From assembly GCA_035267185.1 (NCBI GenBank), contig DATFLY010000044.1, positions 1 to 9,346 on the forward strand: DNA of 9,346 bases, given 5' to 3'. This stretch comes from JAUIBE01 sp035267185 (lineage in GTDB: Bacteria; Pseudomonadota; Gammaproteobacteria; Xanthomonadales; SZUA-36). This document shows positions 1 through 6,858 of the stretch, in pieces. The position numbers and the translations under genes are program-made. The notes under the pieces were generated by a model. The model saw only the letters and a list, made by a program, of their open reading frames with translations. It did no database searches and was not told the origin of the DNA. Each line of letters starts with the position of its first letter. The stretch's first letter is position 1.

Positions 1-2145
1 ATGGATCTTTCAAAGGTGCGTGCAGCCAAAGATGTGATTGCCGTCATCACAGCTGATGATGTGCCGGGGCAGAACGACACCAGCCCCATGCACACCATGG
101 ATGAGCCGATTTTTGCCTCGAAGGAGGTCGAGTTTTGTGGCCAGGTGCTTTTCGCGGTGGCTGCAAGAGACCGAAATGCCGCGAGGCGGGCTGCAAGACT
201 GGCTGAAGTCGAGATTGATGAATCAGAACCGATTATTGAAATTGAAGACGCCGTCGAGCGTGAATCGTGGGTTGCCGAGCCGCACGAAATGTCCCGCGGT
301 GATGTGGCTGAAGGGTTGGCCCGCTCAGCACGCAGGCTTCAGGGTGAAGTCGAGACCGGAGGTCAGGACCACTTCTACCTGGAAGGCCAGGCCTCCATGG
401 CTGTTCCCGGTGAAGACGGTGACATGGTCATTCATTCCTCAACCCAGCACCCTTCAGAGTTGCAACACCTGGTTGGACAGGCGCTGGGTCGGCCGGACAA
501 CGCGGTCACTGTAGAAGTGCGTCGCATGGGTGGCGCGTTTGGCGGCAAGGAAACCCAGGCTGCCCAGTGGGCGGTCATTGCAGCATTGCTGGCGGATCAG
601 ACCGGCAAGCCGGTCAAGATACGCCTGGATCGTGATGACGACATGATCAGCACCGGTAAACGTCATGAATTCCGCATTCGATATGACGTTGGGTTCAATG
701 ATGAAGGGCGTATTGAGGCCATCGATTTTGACCTGGCGGCGCGATGTGGCTATTCGGCCGACCTTTCCGGACCGATCAGCGATCGGGCGATGTTCCACAG
801 CGACAATGGCTATTACCTGCCAAATGTTCGGATTCGCTCGGTGCGCTGCAAGACCAATACCGTTTCAAACACGGCATTTCGTGGATTTGGGGGCCCACAG
901 GGCATGGTCGGCATTGAGCGTGTGATGGATGCGATTGCCGCGGAACTGGGCAAAGATCCATTGGAAATCCGCCTGCTTAATCTCTACGGCGAAGCGCCGC
1001 GCAATGTCACGCCTTATCACATGACGGTGGAGGACAATGTTCTGCCTGAGATGATTGCCGAGTTACGCGAGAAATCCGAATATGACCGCAGGCGCGAACA
1101 AATCATTCACTTCAACCGGAGCAACAGCGTGAAGAAGCGCGGCATTGCGCTCACGCCGGTAAAATTCGGTATTTCCTTCACCACTACTTTTCTCAACCAG
1201 GCAGGCGCGCTGGTTCATATCTACAAGGATGGCAGCATCCACCTGAACCATGGTGGCACCGAGATGGGGCAGGGTCTGTTTATCAAGGTGGCCCAGGTGG
1301 TGGCCGACTCACTCCAGGTTGACCTGGACCAGGTGAAAATCACCGCCACCAGCACGGGCAAGGTACCCAATACATCGGCAACGGCTGCATCCTCTGGTAC
1401 AGATATGAATGCCATGGCTGCGCTGGATGCCACCGAAAAGTTATTGAGACGACTGAAGGCATTCGCTGCAAAGGAGCATGCCGTCGAGGCCGATTCTGTC
1501 GTTTACGAAAACGGTGATTTTGTCATCGGTGATCAACACGTGCCCTTCAGGGAATTGGTGATGCAGGCCTACCTTGGGCGGGTTTCGCTTTCTGCCACGG
1601 GTTTTTATCGCACACCCAAAATCTGGTATGACCGTGAACACGCCAAGGGCCGACCCTTCCTGTATTTCGCTTACGGGGCCGCAGTATCAGAGGTCGAAAT
1701 TGACACCCTCACGGGTGAATATCATCTGCGCCGGGTCGATATTCTTCATGATGTTGGTCGCTCACTGAACCCGGCAGTCGATATGGGCCAGATCGAAGGT
1801 GGTTTCGTTCAGGGCATGGGATGGCTGACCGGCGAGGAACTGTGGTGGGATGACCAGGGGGCGCTGCGCACCCATGCGCCTTCTACCTATAAGATTCCAA
1901 CCAGCAGTGACATTCCCGACGCTTTTAATGTTGAGATCTGGCAACGAGGTGAGAACCAGGAACCTACCATTCATCGCTCAAAAGCAGTGGGTGAGCCACC
2001 TTTGATGCTGGCCATCAGTGTTCACAGTGCGATCTGCCAGGCCATAGCGAGCCTGCATCCGGGTGATCAGATACCCGATCTGGATGCGCCCGCCACTCCG
2101 GAGCGCGTTCTGATGACCATTCAGTCTGTGACGGGGAATCAGTAG
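1..2145 (+). CDS. xdhB: Xanthine dehydrogenase molybdopterin-binding subunit XdhB (5' partial)
   Basis: Large catalytic subunit of a bacterial two-subunit xanthine dehydrogenase, which oxidises hypoxanthine to xanthine and urate at a molybdenum centre. The visible 714 residues lack roughly the first 60-75 of the family: the ATG at base 1 falls at the internal segment 'LSKVRAAKDVIAVITADDVPG', so the true start lies upstream. Active-site positions recognised by family motif are Q149 (STQHP), E184 (GGAFGGKE), R262 (DRAMFH), R294 (TAFRGFGGPQG), the KFGISF segment near 388-393, HGGTEMGQG, and E665 (AVGEPPL). By position these correspond to bovine Gln767, Glu802, Arg880, Arg912 and Glu1261. The Arg and both Glu residues mark purine hydroxylases rather than aldehyde or CO dehydrogenases. 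The FeS/FAD subunit (xdhA) is expected just upstream. xdhC follows after 6 nt. No lesion is seen, so the enzyme should be active if xdhA is present. Confidence 0.95.
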   Translation: MDLSKVRAAKDVIAVITADDVPGQNDTSPMHTMDEPIFASKEVEFCGQVLFAVAARDRNAARRAARLAEVEIDESEPIIEIEDAVERESWVAEPHEMSRGDVAEGLARSARRLQGEVETGGQDHFYLEGQASMAVPGEDGDMVIHSSTQHPSELQHLVGQALGRPDNAVTVEVRRMGGAFGGKETQAAQWAVIAALLADQTGKPVKIRLDRDDDMISTGKRHEFRIRYDVGFNDEGRIEAIDFDLAARCGYSADLSGPISDRAMFHSDNGYYLPNVRIRSVRCKTNTVSNTAFRGFGGPQGMVGIERVMDAIAAELGKDPLEIRLLNLYGEAPRNVTPYHMTVEDNVLPEMIAELREKSEYDRRREQIIHFNRSNSVKKRGIALTPVKFGISFTTTFLNQAGALVHIYKDGSIHLNHGGTEMGQGLFIKVAQVVADSLQVDLDQVKITATSTGKVPNTSATAASSGTDMNAMAALDATEKLLRRLKAFAAKEHAVEADSVVYENGDFVIGDQHVPFRELVMQAYLGRVSLSATGFYRTPKIWYDREHAKGRPFLYFAYGAAVSEVEIDTLTGEYHLRRVDILHDVGRSLNPAVDMGQIEGGFVQGMGWLTGEELWWDDQGALRTHAPSTYKIPTSSDIPDAFNVEIWQRGENQEPTIHRSKAVGEPPLMLAISVHSAICQAIASLHPGDQIPDLDAPATPERVLMTIQSVTGNQ

Positions 2146-2151
2146 GAATCC

Positions 2152-3309
2152 GTGTCACATCCCTGGATCAGTGATTGCCTGGCGTTGCTTGAAAGCGGTC
2201 CATGTGTCCTGGTGACACACCGGCAACTCAAGGGCTCTGCGCCGCGAGAATCGGGCGCCCGGATGGTGGTCACAGACACCGAACTGCGAGGCAGCATTGG
2301 TGGCGGCAACCTGGAACACCAGGCGATTTCGACTGCTCGTGAGTTGCTTGCAAGTCATCGCGAAAACGCCAAACAACTCCCCAGTCATCCCGGAAACGCC
2401 GAACAACTCCCCGGTCATCCCGGAAACGCCAAAGGCGTTATCCGGGACCCACCCGCAAACCATGACCGTGGATCCCGGCCTCCGTCAAACGGAGCCGCGA
2501 TGACGAATTCTACTGGCACTCTCGAACCCTACGGCCTGGGCCCTGCGCTGAATCAATGCTGCGGCGGATCGGTTGAATTGCTGTTTGAAATAATTGAATC
2601 ACCCGCACCAGATTGGCTGACCAAACTTGATGCTGCTTTGGTTCATGGTGATCATGCAGTCCTGGTCACCCCGGTTTCGGGACAAAATAAACCACACCAT
2701 GTCGCGCTTCCGGTTGGCCGTGGCAGTGAGCTGCCAGAAGCACTTCAACCCGAAGTAAGAAAGATGCTGGATGGAACCAGTGACCAGGCGTTTCAGAAGA
2801 TTGAAGACTGGTGGCTTCAGCGAATTGAAACATCGCGTACCCCGGTCTGGCTATTTGGTGCTGGCCACGTCGGCAAGGCCGTTGTGAAGGCGCTGGCAGA
2901 TCTGCCGTTTGAAGTGAACTGGCTGGATGGTCGTGAAGATGAGTTTCCGGACCAGTGGCCTGACAATGTTTCGAGGACAATCAGCAAAGACCTGGCGACA
3001 GAAGTTGCAAAGGCAGCGCCGGAAACAATCTTTATTGTCATGACCCACAGCCATGAACTCGATGAAGATCTTTGTCATGCCGTTTTGAAGCGCGACGATT
3101 TTGCATTCCTGGGCATGATCGGCTCAGTCAGCAAACGACGCCGGTTTGCACACCGTCTTGAAAAACGGGGCATTGAGCCCGGAAAAATCGAGCGCCTTGT
3201 CTGCCCCATCGGGATCCCCGGAATTGAAGGAAAAGAGCCTGCTACCATAGCTTTGAGCCTGGCCGCTCAACTCATGATGAAGGATGGAATACGTGACCAG
3301 CAAGGATGA
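2152..3309 (+). CDS. xdhC: XdhC, Moco-inserting maturation factor for xanthine dehydrogenase, with in-frame repeat insert
   Basis: XdhC binds molybdenum cofactor, promotes its sulfuration and delivers it to XdhB; it is not part of the final enzyme. The GTG start lies 6 nt after the xdhB stop with AGGA just upstream. The N-terminal XdhC/CoxI domain shows 'CVLVTHRQLKGSAPRE', 'GSIGGGNLEHQAI' and the paired cysteines C136-C137 (NQCCGG). The C-terminal Rossmann-like domain shows GAGHVGK (236-242), 'VMTHSHELDEDL', 'FLGMIGSVSKRRRF' and 'CPIGIPGIEGKEPATIALS'. At 385 residues it is longer than usual for XdhC (about 270-330). The excess is residues about 69-123, a hydrophilic Pro/Gly/Asn-rich stretch encoded by tandem repeats and two palindromes, placed between the SIGGG and CCGG motifs where relatives have only a short linker. 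The frame stays open throughout. The product is probably functional with a disordered loop, but this is inference. Confidence 0.93.
   Translation: MSHPWISDCLALLESGPCVLVTHRQLKGSAPRESGARMVVTDTELRGSIGGGNLEHQAISTARELLASHRENAKQLPSHPGNAEQLPGHPGNAKGVIRDPPANHDRGSRPPSNGAAMTNSTGTLEPYGLGPALNQCCGGSVELLFEIIESPAPDWLTKLDAALVHGDHAVLVTPVSGQNKPHHVALPVGRGSELPEALQPEVRKMLDGTSDQAFQKIEDWWLQRIETSRTPVWLFGAGHVGKAVVKALADLPFEVNWLDGREDEFPDQWPDNVSRTISKDLATEVAKAAPETIFIVMTHSHELDEDLCHAVLKRDDFAFLGMIGSVSKRRRFAHRLEKRGIEPGKIERLVCPIGIPGIEGKEPATIALSLAAQLMMKDGIRDQQG
2354..2451 (+). repeat. 30-bp tandem repeat inside xdhC (three units)
   Basis: Three head-to-tail units begin with GTCATC at 2354, 2384 and 2414. The first two are 30 bp each and differ at only a few positions. 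The third shares the first half (GTCATCCCGGAAACGCC) and then turns into a palindrome. As 30 is a multiple of three, each unit encodes ten residues in the same frame: SHRENAKQLP, SHPGNAEQLP, then GHPGNAKGVI. The unit start equals the arm of the palindromic repeat at the right end of the window. Confidence 0.85.
2414..2452 (+). repeat. Palindromic element copy 1 within xdhC
   Basis: The arms GTCATCCCGG (2414-2423) and CCGGGACCCAC (2442-2452) bracket a strong stem: TCCCGG-A-AACGCC, loop AAA, GGCGTT-AT-CCGGGA (2418-2447). Its outer arms match the palindrome at the right edge of the window (GTCATCCCGG...CCGGGATCCAC) while the centre differs. It is read through in frame as part of XdhC. Confidence 0.8.
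2468..2507 (-). repeat. Palindromic element copy 2 within xdhC, opposite orientation
   Basis: It begins GTGGATCCCGGC (2468-2479), identical over 12 nt to the reverse complement of the right-edge repeat, and ends CGATGACGAA, the complement of its other arm with one change. The centre is a stem CGGC-C-TCCGT / ACGGA-GCCG with a three-base loop. It lies 15 nt after copy 1 and points the opposite way, so the pair forms one larger inverted structure bounded by GTCAT and ATGAC. Confidence 0.8.
3280..3284 (+). promoter_or_regulatory. Ribosome binding site deciding the adenine deaminase start
   Basis: AAGGA lies 8 nt before the GTG at 3293. The in-frame ATG at 3284 overlaps this motif and has no Shine-Dalgarno sequence of its own, so the GTG is preferred. 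Confidence 0.6.
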
Positions 3310-4312
3310 ACGTAAACAACTGATTGACAGTCTGCCCAAGGCAGAGCTGCATATTCACATTGAAGGCAGCCTCGAGCCCGAGCTGATGTTTGAGCTGGCA
3401 CAGCGCAATGGCGTGGCGTTGCCGTATGCCGATGTTGAAGCCATTCGTGCGGCATACAGTTTCGACTGCCTGCAGGACTTTCTGGATGTTTACTACCAGG
3501 GTATGTCTGTGTTGCTGACCGAGCAGGATTTTTTTGACCTGACCTGGGCGTATCTCAAGCGCTGCAGTGATGACAGGGTGGTGCACACAGAAATATTTTT
3601 TGACCCGCAGGGACATACCGACCGGGGTGTGCCATTTAATACTGCATTTGAGGGCATCCGGTCTGCCCTGAACCAGGGACAAGCCGAGCTGGGCATCAGC
3701 AGCCGGATCATCATGTGTTTCCTGCGTCATTTGAGTGAAGAAAGCGCATTCGAAACACTCAGCCAGGCCGAGCCACATCTTGAGCACATCGCTGGCGTCG
3801 GCCTTGATTCATCGGAAATGGGGCATCCGCCAAACAACTTTCAGAGGGTTTTCGACCGGTCAGCAGAAATGGGCCTGAAAAGGGTCGCACATGCAGGTGA
3901 AGAAGGGCCTCCGGAGTATGTATGGGAGGCGCTTGATGGTCTGCAGGTTGACCGAATCGATCATGGCAACCGTTCGCTTGAAGATGACGAACTGGTTGAA
4001 AGACTGGTCCATATGCAAATGCCATTGACCGTGTGCCCGCAATCCAACCTTCGCCTGGCAGTGGTCAGGGACATGGCCGATCATCCGATTCGGAAAATGC
4101 TGGGGTTGGGTTTAAAAGCGACCGTGAATTCAGACGATCCGGCCTACTTTGGCGGCTATATCAACGACAATTTCAATGCATTGGTCGATGCCGTGGATTT
4201 GCAGGAGGATGAAATCATCACCCTGTTGCAAAATGGTTTTGAATCTTCTTTCCTGCCTGATGCGGAGAAGAAAAGACATCTGCAAAAGCTTGAGCAGAGC
4301 CTGTCGATCTGA
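3293..4312 (+). CDS. Adenine deaminase (adenosine-deaminase superfamily, Aah1-like type)
   Basis: A zinc-dependent TIM-barrel deaminase, most likely converting adenine to hypoxanthine plus ammonia (EC 3.5.4.2). Counting from the GTG, metal and catalytic residues are H20 and H22 (ELHIHIEGSL), H200 and E203 (HAGEEGPPEY), H224 (RIDHGN), and D281/D282 (VNSDDPAYFGGY). The signatures 'GLDSSEMGHPP', 'EIFFDPQGHT', 'CFLRHLSEE' and 'TVCPQSNLRL' are those of the bacterial/fungal adenine deaminase branch (as in Pseudomonas and yeast Aah1), not classical adenosine deaminase. The length of 339 aa is normal. The gene overlaps the xdhC end by 17 nt and touches puuD through TGATG. The neighbours fit: its product hypoxanthine is the XdhB substrate. 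The ATG at 3284 would add three residues. The superfamily is certain; preference for adenine over adenosine is inferred from motifs. Confidence 0.92.
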   Translation: MTSKDERKQLIDSLPKAELHIHIEGSLEPELMFELAQRNGVALPYADVEAIRAAYSFDCLQDFLDVYYQGMSVLLTEQDFFDLTWAYLKRCSDDRVVHTEIFFDPQGHTDRGVPFNTAFEGIRSALNQGQAELGISSRIIMCFLRHLSEESAFETLSQAEPHLEHIAGVGLDSSEMGHPPNNFQRVFDRSAEMGLKRVAHAGEEGPPEYVWEALDGLQVDRIDHGNRSLEDDELVERLVHMQMPLTVCPQSNLRLAVVRDMADHPIRKMLGLGLKATVNSDDPAYFGGYINDNFNALVDAVDLQEDEIITLLQNGFESSFLPDAEKKRHLQKLEQSLSI

Positions 4313-5559
4313 TGGATCCCGGTCTTCAGGCGCATCTGCACGACTGGCTTAACCTGCTGTTGCGCTGGGCGCACTTCATCACCGGTGTCGCCTGGATTGG
4401 TGCATCGTTTTATTTCAACTGGCTGGAAAACCACCTTGAGCGACAGCTGAAAACCGAAGGTGCAGGCGAGGACATCGCCGGTGATCTCTGGGCTGTTCAT
4501 GGTGGGGGTTTTTACTACCTGCAGAAATTTGAGGTTGCGCCGCCAAAACTGCCTGCCACGCTTCACTGGTTCAAATACGAGGCCTATTTCACCTGGATCA
4601 CGGGCTTTGCTTTGCTGTGCAGCCTGTATTACATGAATGCGGGTGTATACATGGTCGACCGGACCGTTTCTGATATCAGTGCGACTTCTGCGGTGGCTTT
4701 GGGCATTGCTTCGCTGGTACTTTCCTGGTTGTTCTACGACATCCTGTGCAAATCGCCATTGCGGAAGCATGGCCTCGCAACCGGGGCGATCATCTTTGCC
4801 TGGTTCGCGGCGCTTGCCTGGTTTCTGAGCGATCAGTTGAGCGGCCGGGCTGCCTACATCCACGTGGGCGCTGCGATTGGCACCATCATGGTGGCGAACG
4901 TGTTTTTCGGAATCATTCCGGCACAAAAAGAGCTTGTGGCCGCCGTTAAAGAAGGTCGAACACCCGAGGCCAGCAAAGGTAAAGATGCCCTGTTGCGATC
5001 CCGGCACAACAACTACTTCACCCTGCCGGTGCTGTTCATTATGATCAGCAATCACTATTCGACCACTTACAGCAATTCATTGAATTGGCTGGTGCTGATC
5101 GTGGTTGCGCTGGCAGGAATCGGCGTTCGTCATTATTTTAATGTCCGGCACTTCGATAAAAAGAACCTGTGGGTCTTGCCAATAGCCTTTGTGTTACTGG
5201 CGGTTGCGATCTACATGACGCGTCCGGTTGTGAGGGTACCCGCGCCTGTTGGCTCAGGTGAAACTGCTGAGGGAGTGGAGCAACTGGTGACTGGTCCGAC
5301 AACGGCTGAGATTCTTCCTTTGATTCATGCCCGTTGTAGTGGTTGTCATTCTGAATCGCCCACATTGCTTGGATTCACCGCCCCGGTCATGGGCCTGGCA
5401 CTGGACACGGAAGGACAACTCAACACACAGGCCTATCGGGTATACCAGACCACAGTGGTGGCCCGAAACATGCCATTTGGAAACATGACGGAAATGACCG
5501 ACGAAGAACGCGATATGGTTGCAAGGTGGTATGAAGGGAGAGTGGCAAACAATGAGTGA
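4312..5559 (+). CDS. puuD: PuuD, membrane urate hydroxylase with C-terminal cytochrome c domain
   Basis: Oxidises urate to 5-hydroxyisourate in the inner membrane. In the characterised family the electrons pass to cytochrome c, so no H2O2 is formed, unlike soluble uricase. The 415-aa protein has an N-terminal DUF989-type membrane domain with about eight hydrophobic helices (near 13-38, 85-108, 122-145, 153-173, 179-201, 235-252, 258-275, 285-303) and conserved 'RWAHFITGVAWIGASFYF', 'WAVHGGGFYYLQKF' and 'HWFKYEAYFTW'. After a linker comes a cytochrome c domain with the haem motif CSGCH (C342-H346) and a likely axial Met at M387 (RNMPFGNMTEMTDEER). The ATG overlaps the deaminase stop by one base. 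The last eight bases overlap moaC. It completes the adenine-to-hydroxyisourate route of the operon. Confidence 0.93.
   Translation: MDPGLQAHLHDWLNLLLRWAHFITGVAWIGASFYFNWLENHLERQLKTEGAGEDIAGDLWAVHGGGFYYLQKFEVAPPKLPATLHWFKYEAYFTWITGFALLCSLYYMNAGVYMVDRTVSDISATSAVALGIASLVLSWLFYDILCKSPLRKHGLATGAIIFAWFAALAWFLSDQLSGRAAYIHVGAAIGTIMVANVFFGIIPAQKELVAAVKEGRTPEASKGKDALLRSRHNNYFTLPVLFIMISNHYSTTYSNSLNWLVLIVVALAGIGVRHYFNVRHFDKKNLWVLPIAFVLLAVAIYMTRPVVRVPAPVGSGETAEGVEQLVTGPTTAEILPLIHARCSGCHSESPTLLGFTAPVMGLALDTEGQLNTQAYRVYQTTVVARNMPFGNMTEMTDEERDMVARWYEGRVANNE
5534..5542 (+). promoter_or_regulatory. Ribosome binding site for moaC
   Basis: The purine tract AAGGGAGAG lies inside the puuD 3' end, about 9-11 nt before the ATG at 5552. 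It supports that start over the in-frame ATGs at 5519 and 5531. Confidence 0.5.
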
Positions 5560-6070
5560 ATCGAACAGAACAGGAAGCCACTTTGCAATGGCGGATGTAT
5601 CTGAAAAACCAGCCACCAGGCGCGTTGCACTGGCCAGTGGGCTGATTCGCATCGGGCAGAAGGCATTCGAGCTGCTCGAGAAGGGCGAACTGCCCAAAGG
5701 TGATCCACTGGCCCTGGCTGAAATTGCCGGAGTGATGGCTGCCAAACAAACACCCAAACTGATACCGCTGTGCCACCCCATATCGCTTAGCAGGGCCAGC
5801 GTGCATTGTGAGCTGCGCCCCGAAGCACACGCTGTCGAAGTCTACTGCGTGGCAGAAATTACTGAACGGACCGGCGTCGAGATGGAAGCGCTGACCGGCT
5901 TACAGGTTGCGCTGCTGACCATCTGGGACCTGGTCAAGCCAGTCAATCCCGAATTGGAAATCAGTGACACACGCCTGTTGTTCAAGTCTGGCGGCAAGCG
6001 CGGAGACTGGCAACATCCTGATTTCGAGAAGGCGGCTTTGCCTTCCGAGGTTGCAGAGCGACTGAAATAG
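5552..6070 (+). CDS. moaC: MoaC, cyclic pyranopterin monophosphate synthase
   Basis: Converts the MoaA product 3',8-cyclo-7,8-dihydro-GTP to cPMP, the first stable intermediate of molybdenum cofactor synthesis, in the cytosol. Numbered from the ATG at 5552 (172 aa), the E. coli active-site residues recur with a constant offset of two: K49 (LPKGD), C74-H75 (IPLCHPI), E110 and E112 (GVEMEALTG), D126 and K129 (IWDLVKPV). The N-terminal 'MADVSEKPATRR' is also typical. The frame is open from 5519, but the purine tract at 5534-5542 and family length favour 5552, giving an 8-nt overlap with puuD. It is embedded in the purine operon rather than with moaA-moaD-moaE, which lie downstream on the other strand. 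This would tie cofactor supply to expression of xanthine dehydrogenase. Confidence 0.96.
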   Translation: MSESNRTGSHFAMADVSEKPATRRVALASGLIRIGQKAFELLEKGELPKGDPLALAEIAGVMAAKQTPKLIPLCHPISLSRASVHCELRPEAHAVEVYCVAEITERTGVEMEALTGLQVALLTIWDLVKPVNPELEISDTRLLFKSGGKRGDWQHPDFEKAALPSEVAERLK

Positions 6071-6074
6071 ATAA

Positions 6075-6449
6075 ATGCCTAATCTCAAAGTTACTGATGT
6101 TCTGACTTTTGTGCCTGCAAAAGATTTTGAAATTTCAAAAGCCTTTTATTTGGCACTGGGATGGAAACAAACCTGGGGCGACAGTCACCTGGCAGTCATG
6201 GAAAACGCGAATCAACGATTCTACCTTCAAAATTACTATGTCAGGGAATGGGCAGAAAACTTCATGTTGCATGTGAGCGTTGAGGATGCTGAATCATGGA
6301 AGCAGCATGTGACAAAATTAATGAGTGAAAAAGAATTTTCCGGTGTGAGGGTTGATGGGCCAAAACAAGAGGAATATGGAGCCCTTGTGACCTATGTGTG
6401 GGATCCATCTGGCGTTCTTATTCATTTTGCCCAGTGGACCGATGACTAG
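6075..6449 (+). CDS. Small VOC-superfamily (glyoxalase/bleomycin-resistance fold) protein
   Basis: A 124-aa single-domain protein with two beta-alpha-beta-beta-beta modules. The first runs from 'VTDVLTFVPAKDFEISKAFYLALGW' to 'FYLQNYY'; the second from 'FMLHVSVEDAESW' to 'YVWDPSGVLIHFAQW'. VOC proteins dimerise and bind small ligands or catalyse metal-dependent reactions. The usual His/Glu metal set looks incomplete: strand 1 (VLTFV) has no His, H66 sits at the third ligand position, and H117 stands where Glu is usual. A binding, resistance or non-canonical metal role is therefore as likely as glyoxalase activity. The gene starts 4 nt after moaC, so it is probably co-transcribed, but no good Shine-Dalgarno sequence is visible and the sequence is more AT-rich than the operon upstream. 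Its substrate is not known. Confidence 0.8.
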   Translation: MPNLKVTDVLTFVPAKDFEISKAFYLALGWKQTWGDSHLAVMENANQRFYLQNYYVREWAENFMLHVSVEDAESWKQHVTKLMSEKEFSGVRVDGPKQEEYGALVTYVWDPSGVLIHFAQWTDD

Positions 6450-6522
6450 TTTGCGCCGCTCGATGCCATTGTTACGTGCAATTCGCAAAATTCAGAAAGA
6501 GTAAAAAGCCGAACGAAATGTT

Positions 6523-6526
6523 GGAG
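6523..6526 (+). promoter_or_regulatory. Ribosome binding site for the TTG-started secreted protein
   Basis: GGAG (in TTGGAGAG) lies 8 nt before the TTG at 6535. No in-frame ATG or GTG fits the signal peptide better, so this site decides the start. Confidence 0.5.
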
Positions 6527-6534
6527 AGAAAAAA

Positions 6535-6858
6535 TTGAAGATACAAGCACTGGTCTGTCTATCTGCTTTAGTCGTTTTTAATGTGGTTTATGCGAATGAT
6601 TATTCATACTCCGCAGTGGCAGATCGATATCAGGACTCAGCGCTGGACGATAAAACGGTCCAGGAAGCGAAAATGCAGGGAGAGTGCCTGGTTGGACTCA
6701 AAGAACTCAATTTCAAAAAGAAAGACAAGTTTGATCCGATCGCCGAGTGGACAAACTACCGATCAGTTTCTTTGCTGCAACAGTACCCACCTTGTGAAGT
6801 ATTAATCATGATGGAAGTCGCGAAGTCGAAGATCAGTTTGGACGAAGAGGCTGACTAA
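6535..6858 (+). CDS. Small secreted (periplasmic) protein of unknown function
   Basis: A 107-aa product I do not recognise. It begins with a clear Sec signal peptide: MK, a hydrophobic core (ALVCLSALVVFNVV) and a likely cleavage after VYA at residue 20, leaving about 87 mature residues. The mature part is charged and has exactly two cysteines, C51 and C87, which could form a disulfide in the periplasm. The start is TTG at 6535 with GGAG 8 nt upstream. The stretch before it (6450-6534) is AT-rich and shows no convincing promoter. The codon pattern and AT content differ from the purine operon, suggesting an accessory gene. The stop codon sits in the left arm of a 9-bp inverted repeat. That it is a real gene rests on the signal peptide plus ribosome binding site; function is open. 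Confidence 0.65.
   Translation: MKIQALVCLSALVVFNVVYANDYSYSAVADRYQDSALDDKTVQEAKMQGECLVGLKELNFKKKDKFDPIAEWTNYRSVSLLQQYPPCEVLIMMEVAKSKISLDEEAD

Noticed and set aside
2354..2451. Three 30-bp repeats as a CRISPR array
   Set aside because: The units are directly adjacent with no unique spacers, lie in frame inside xdhC, and match the arm of a palindromic dispersed repeat.
3293..4312. Classical adenosine deaminase (add)
   Set aside because: GLDSSEMGHPP, EIFFDPQGHT and the surrounding motifs follow the adenine deaminase branch; adenosine activity is not excluded without an assay.
4312..4330. A further repeat copy at the puuD start (ATGGATCCCGG)
   Set aside because: Only the GGATCCCGG stretch matches; there is no second arm or stem, and the codons (MDPG) fit a normal start.
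4156..5055. Long - strand open frame opposite the deaminase/puuD genes (about 299 codons)
   Set aside because: Composition is that of a shadow frame, with no family motifs, and it lies opposite two strongly conserved genes.
5254..5830. - strand open frames opposite the puuD/moaC junction
   Set aside because: No motifs, and the + strand carries the haem motif and the MoaC active site in this interval.
6450..6534. Terminator or promoter between the VOC gene and the secreted-protein gene
   Set aside because: TTTGCG/CGCAAA arms (6450-6455, 6484-6489) are only 6 bp with a 28-nt loop and no T-tract; no pair of -35/-10 boxes is convincing.
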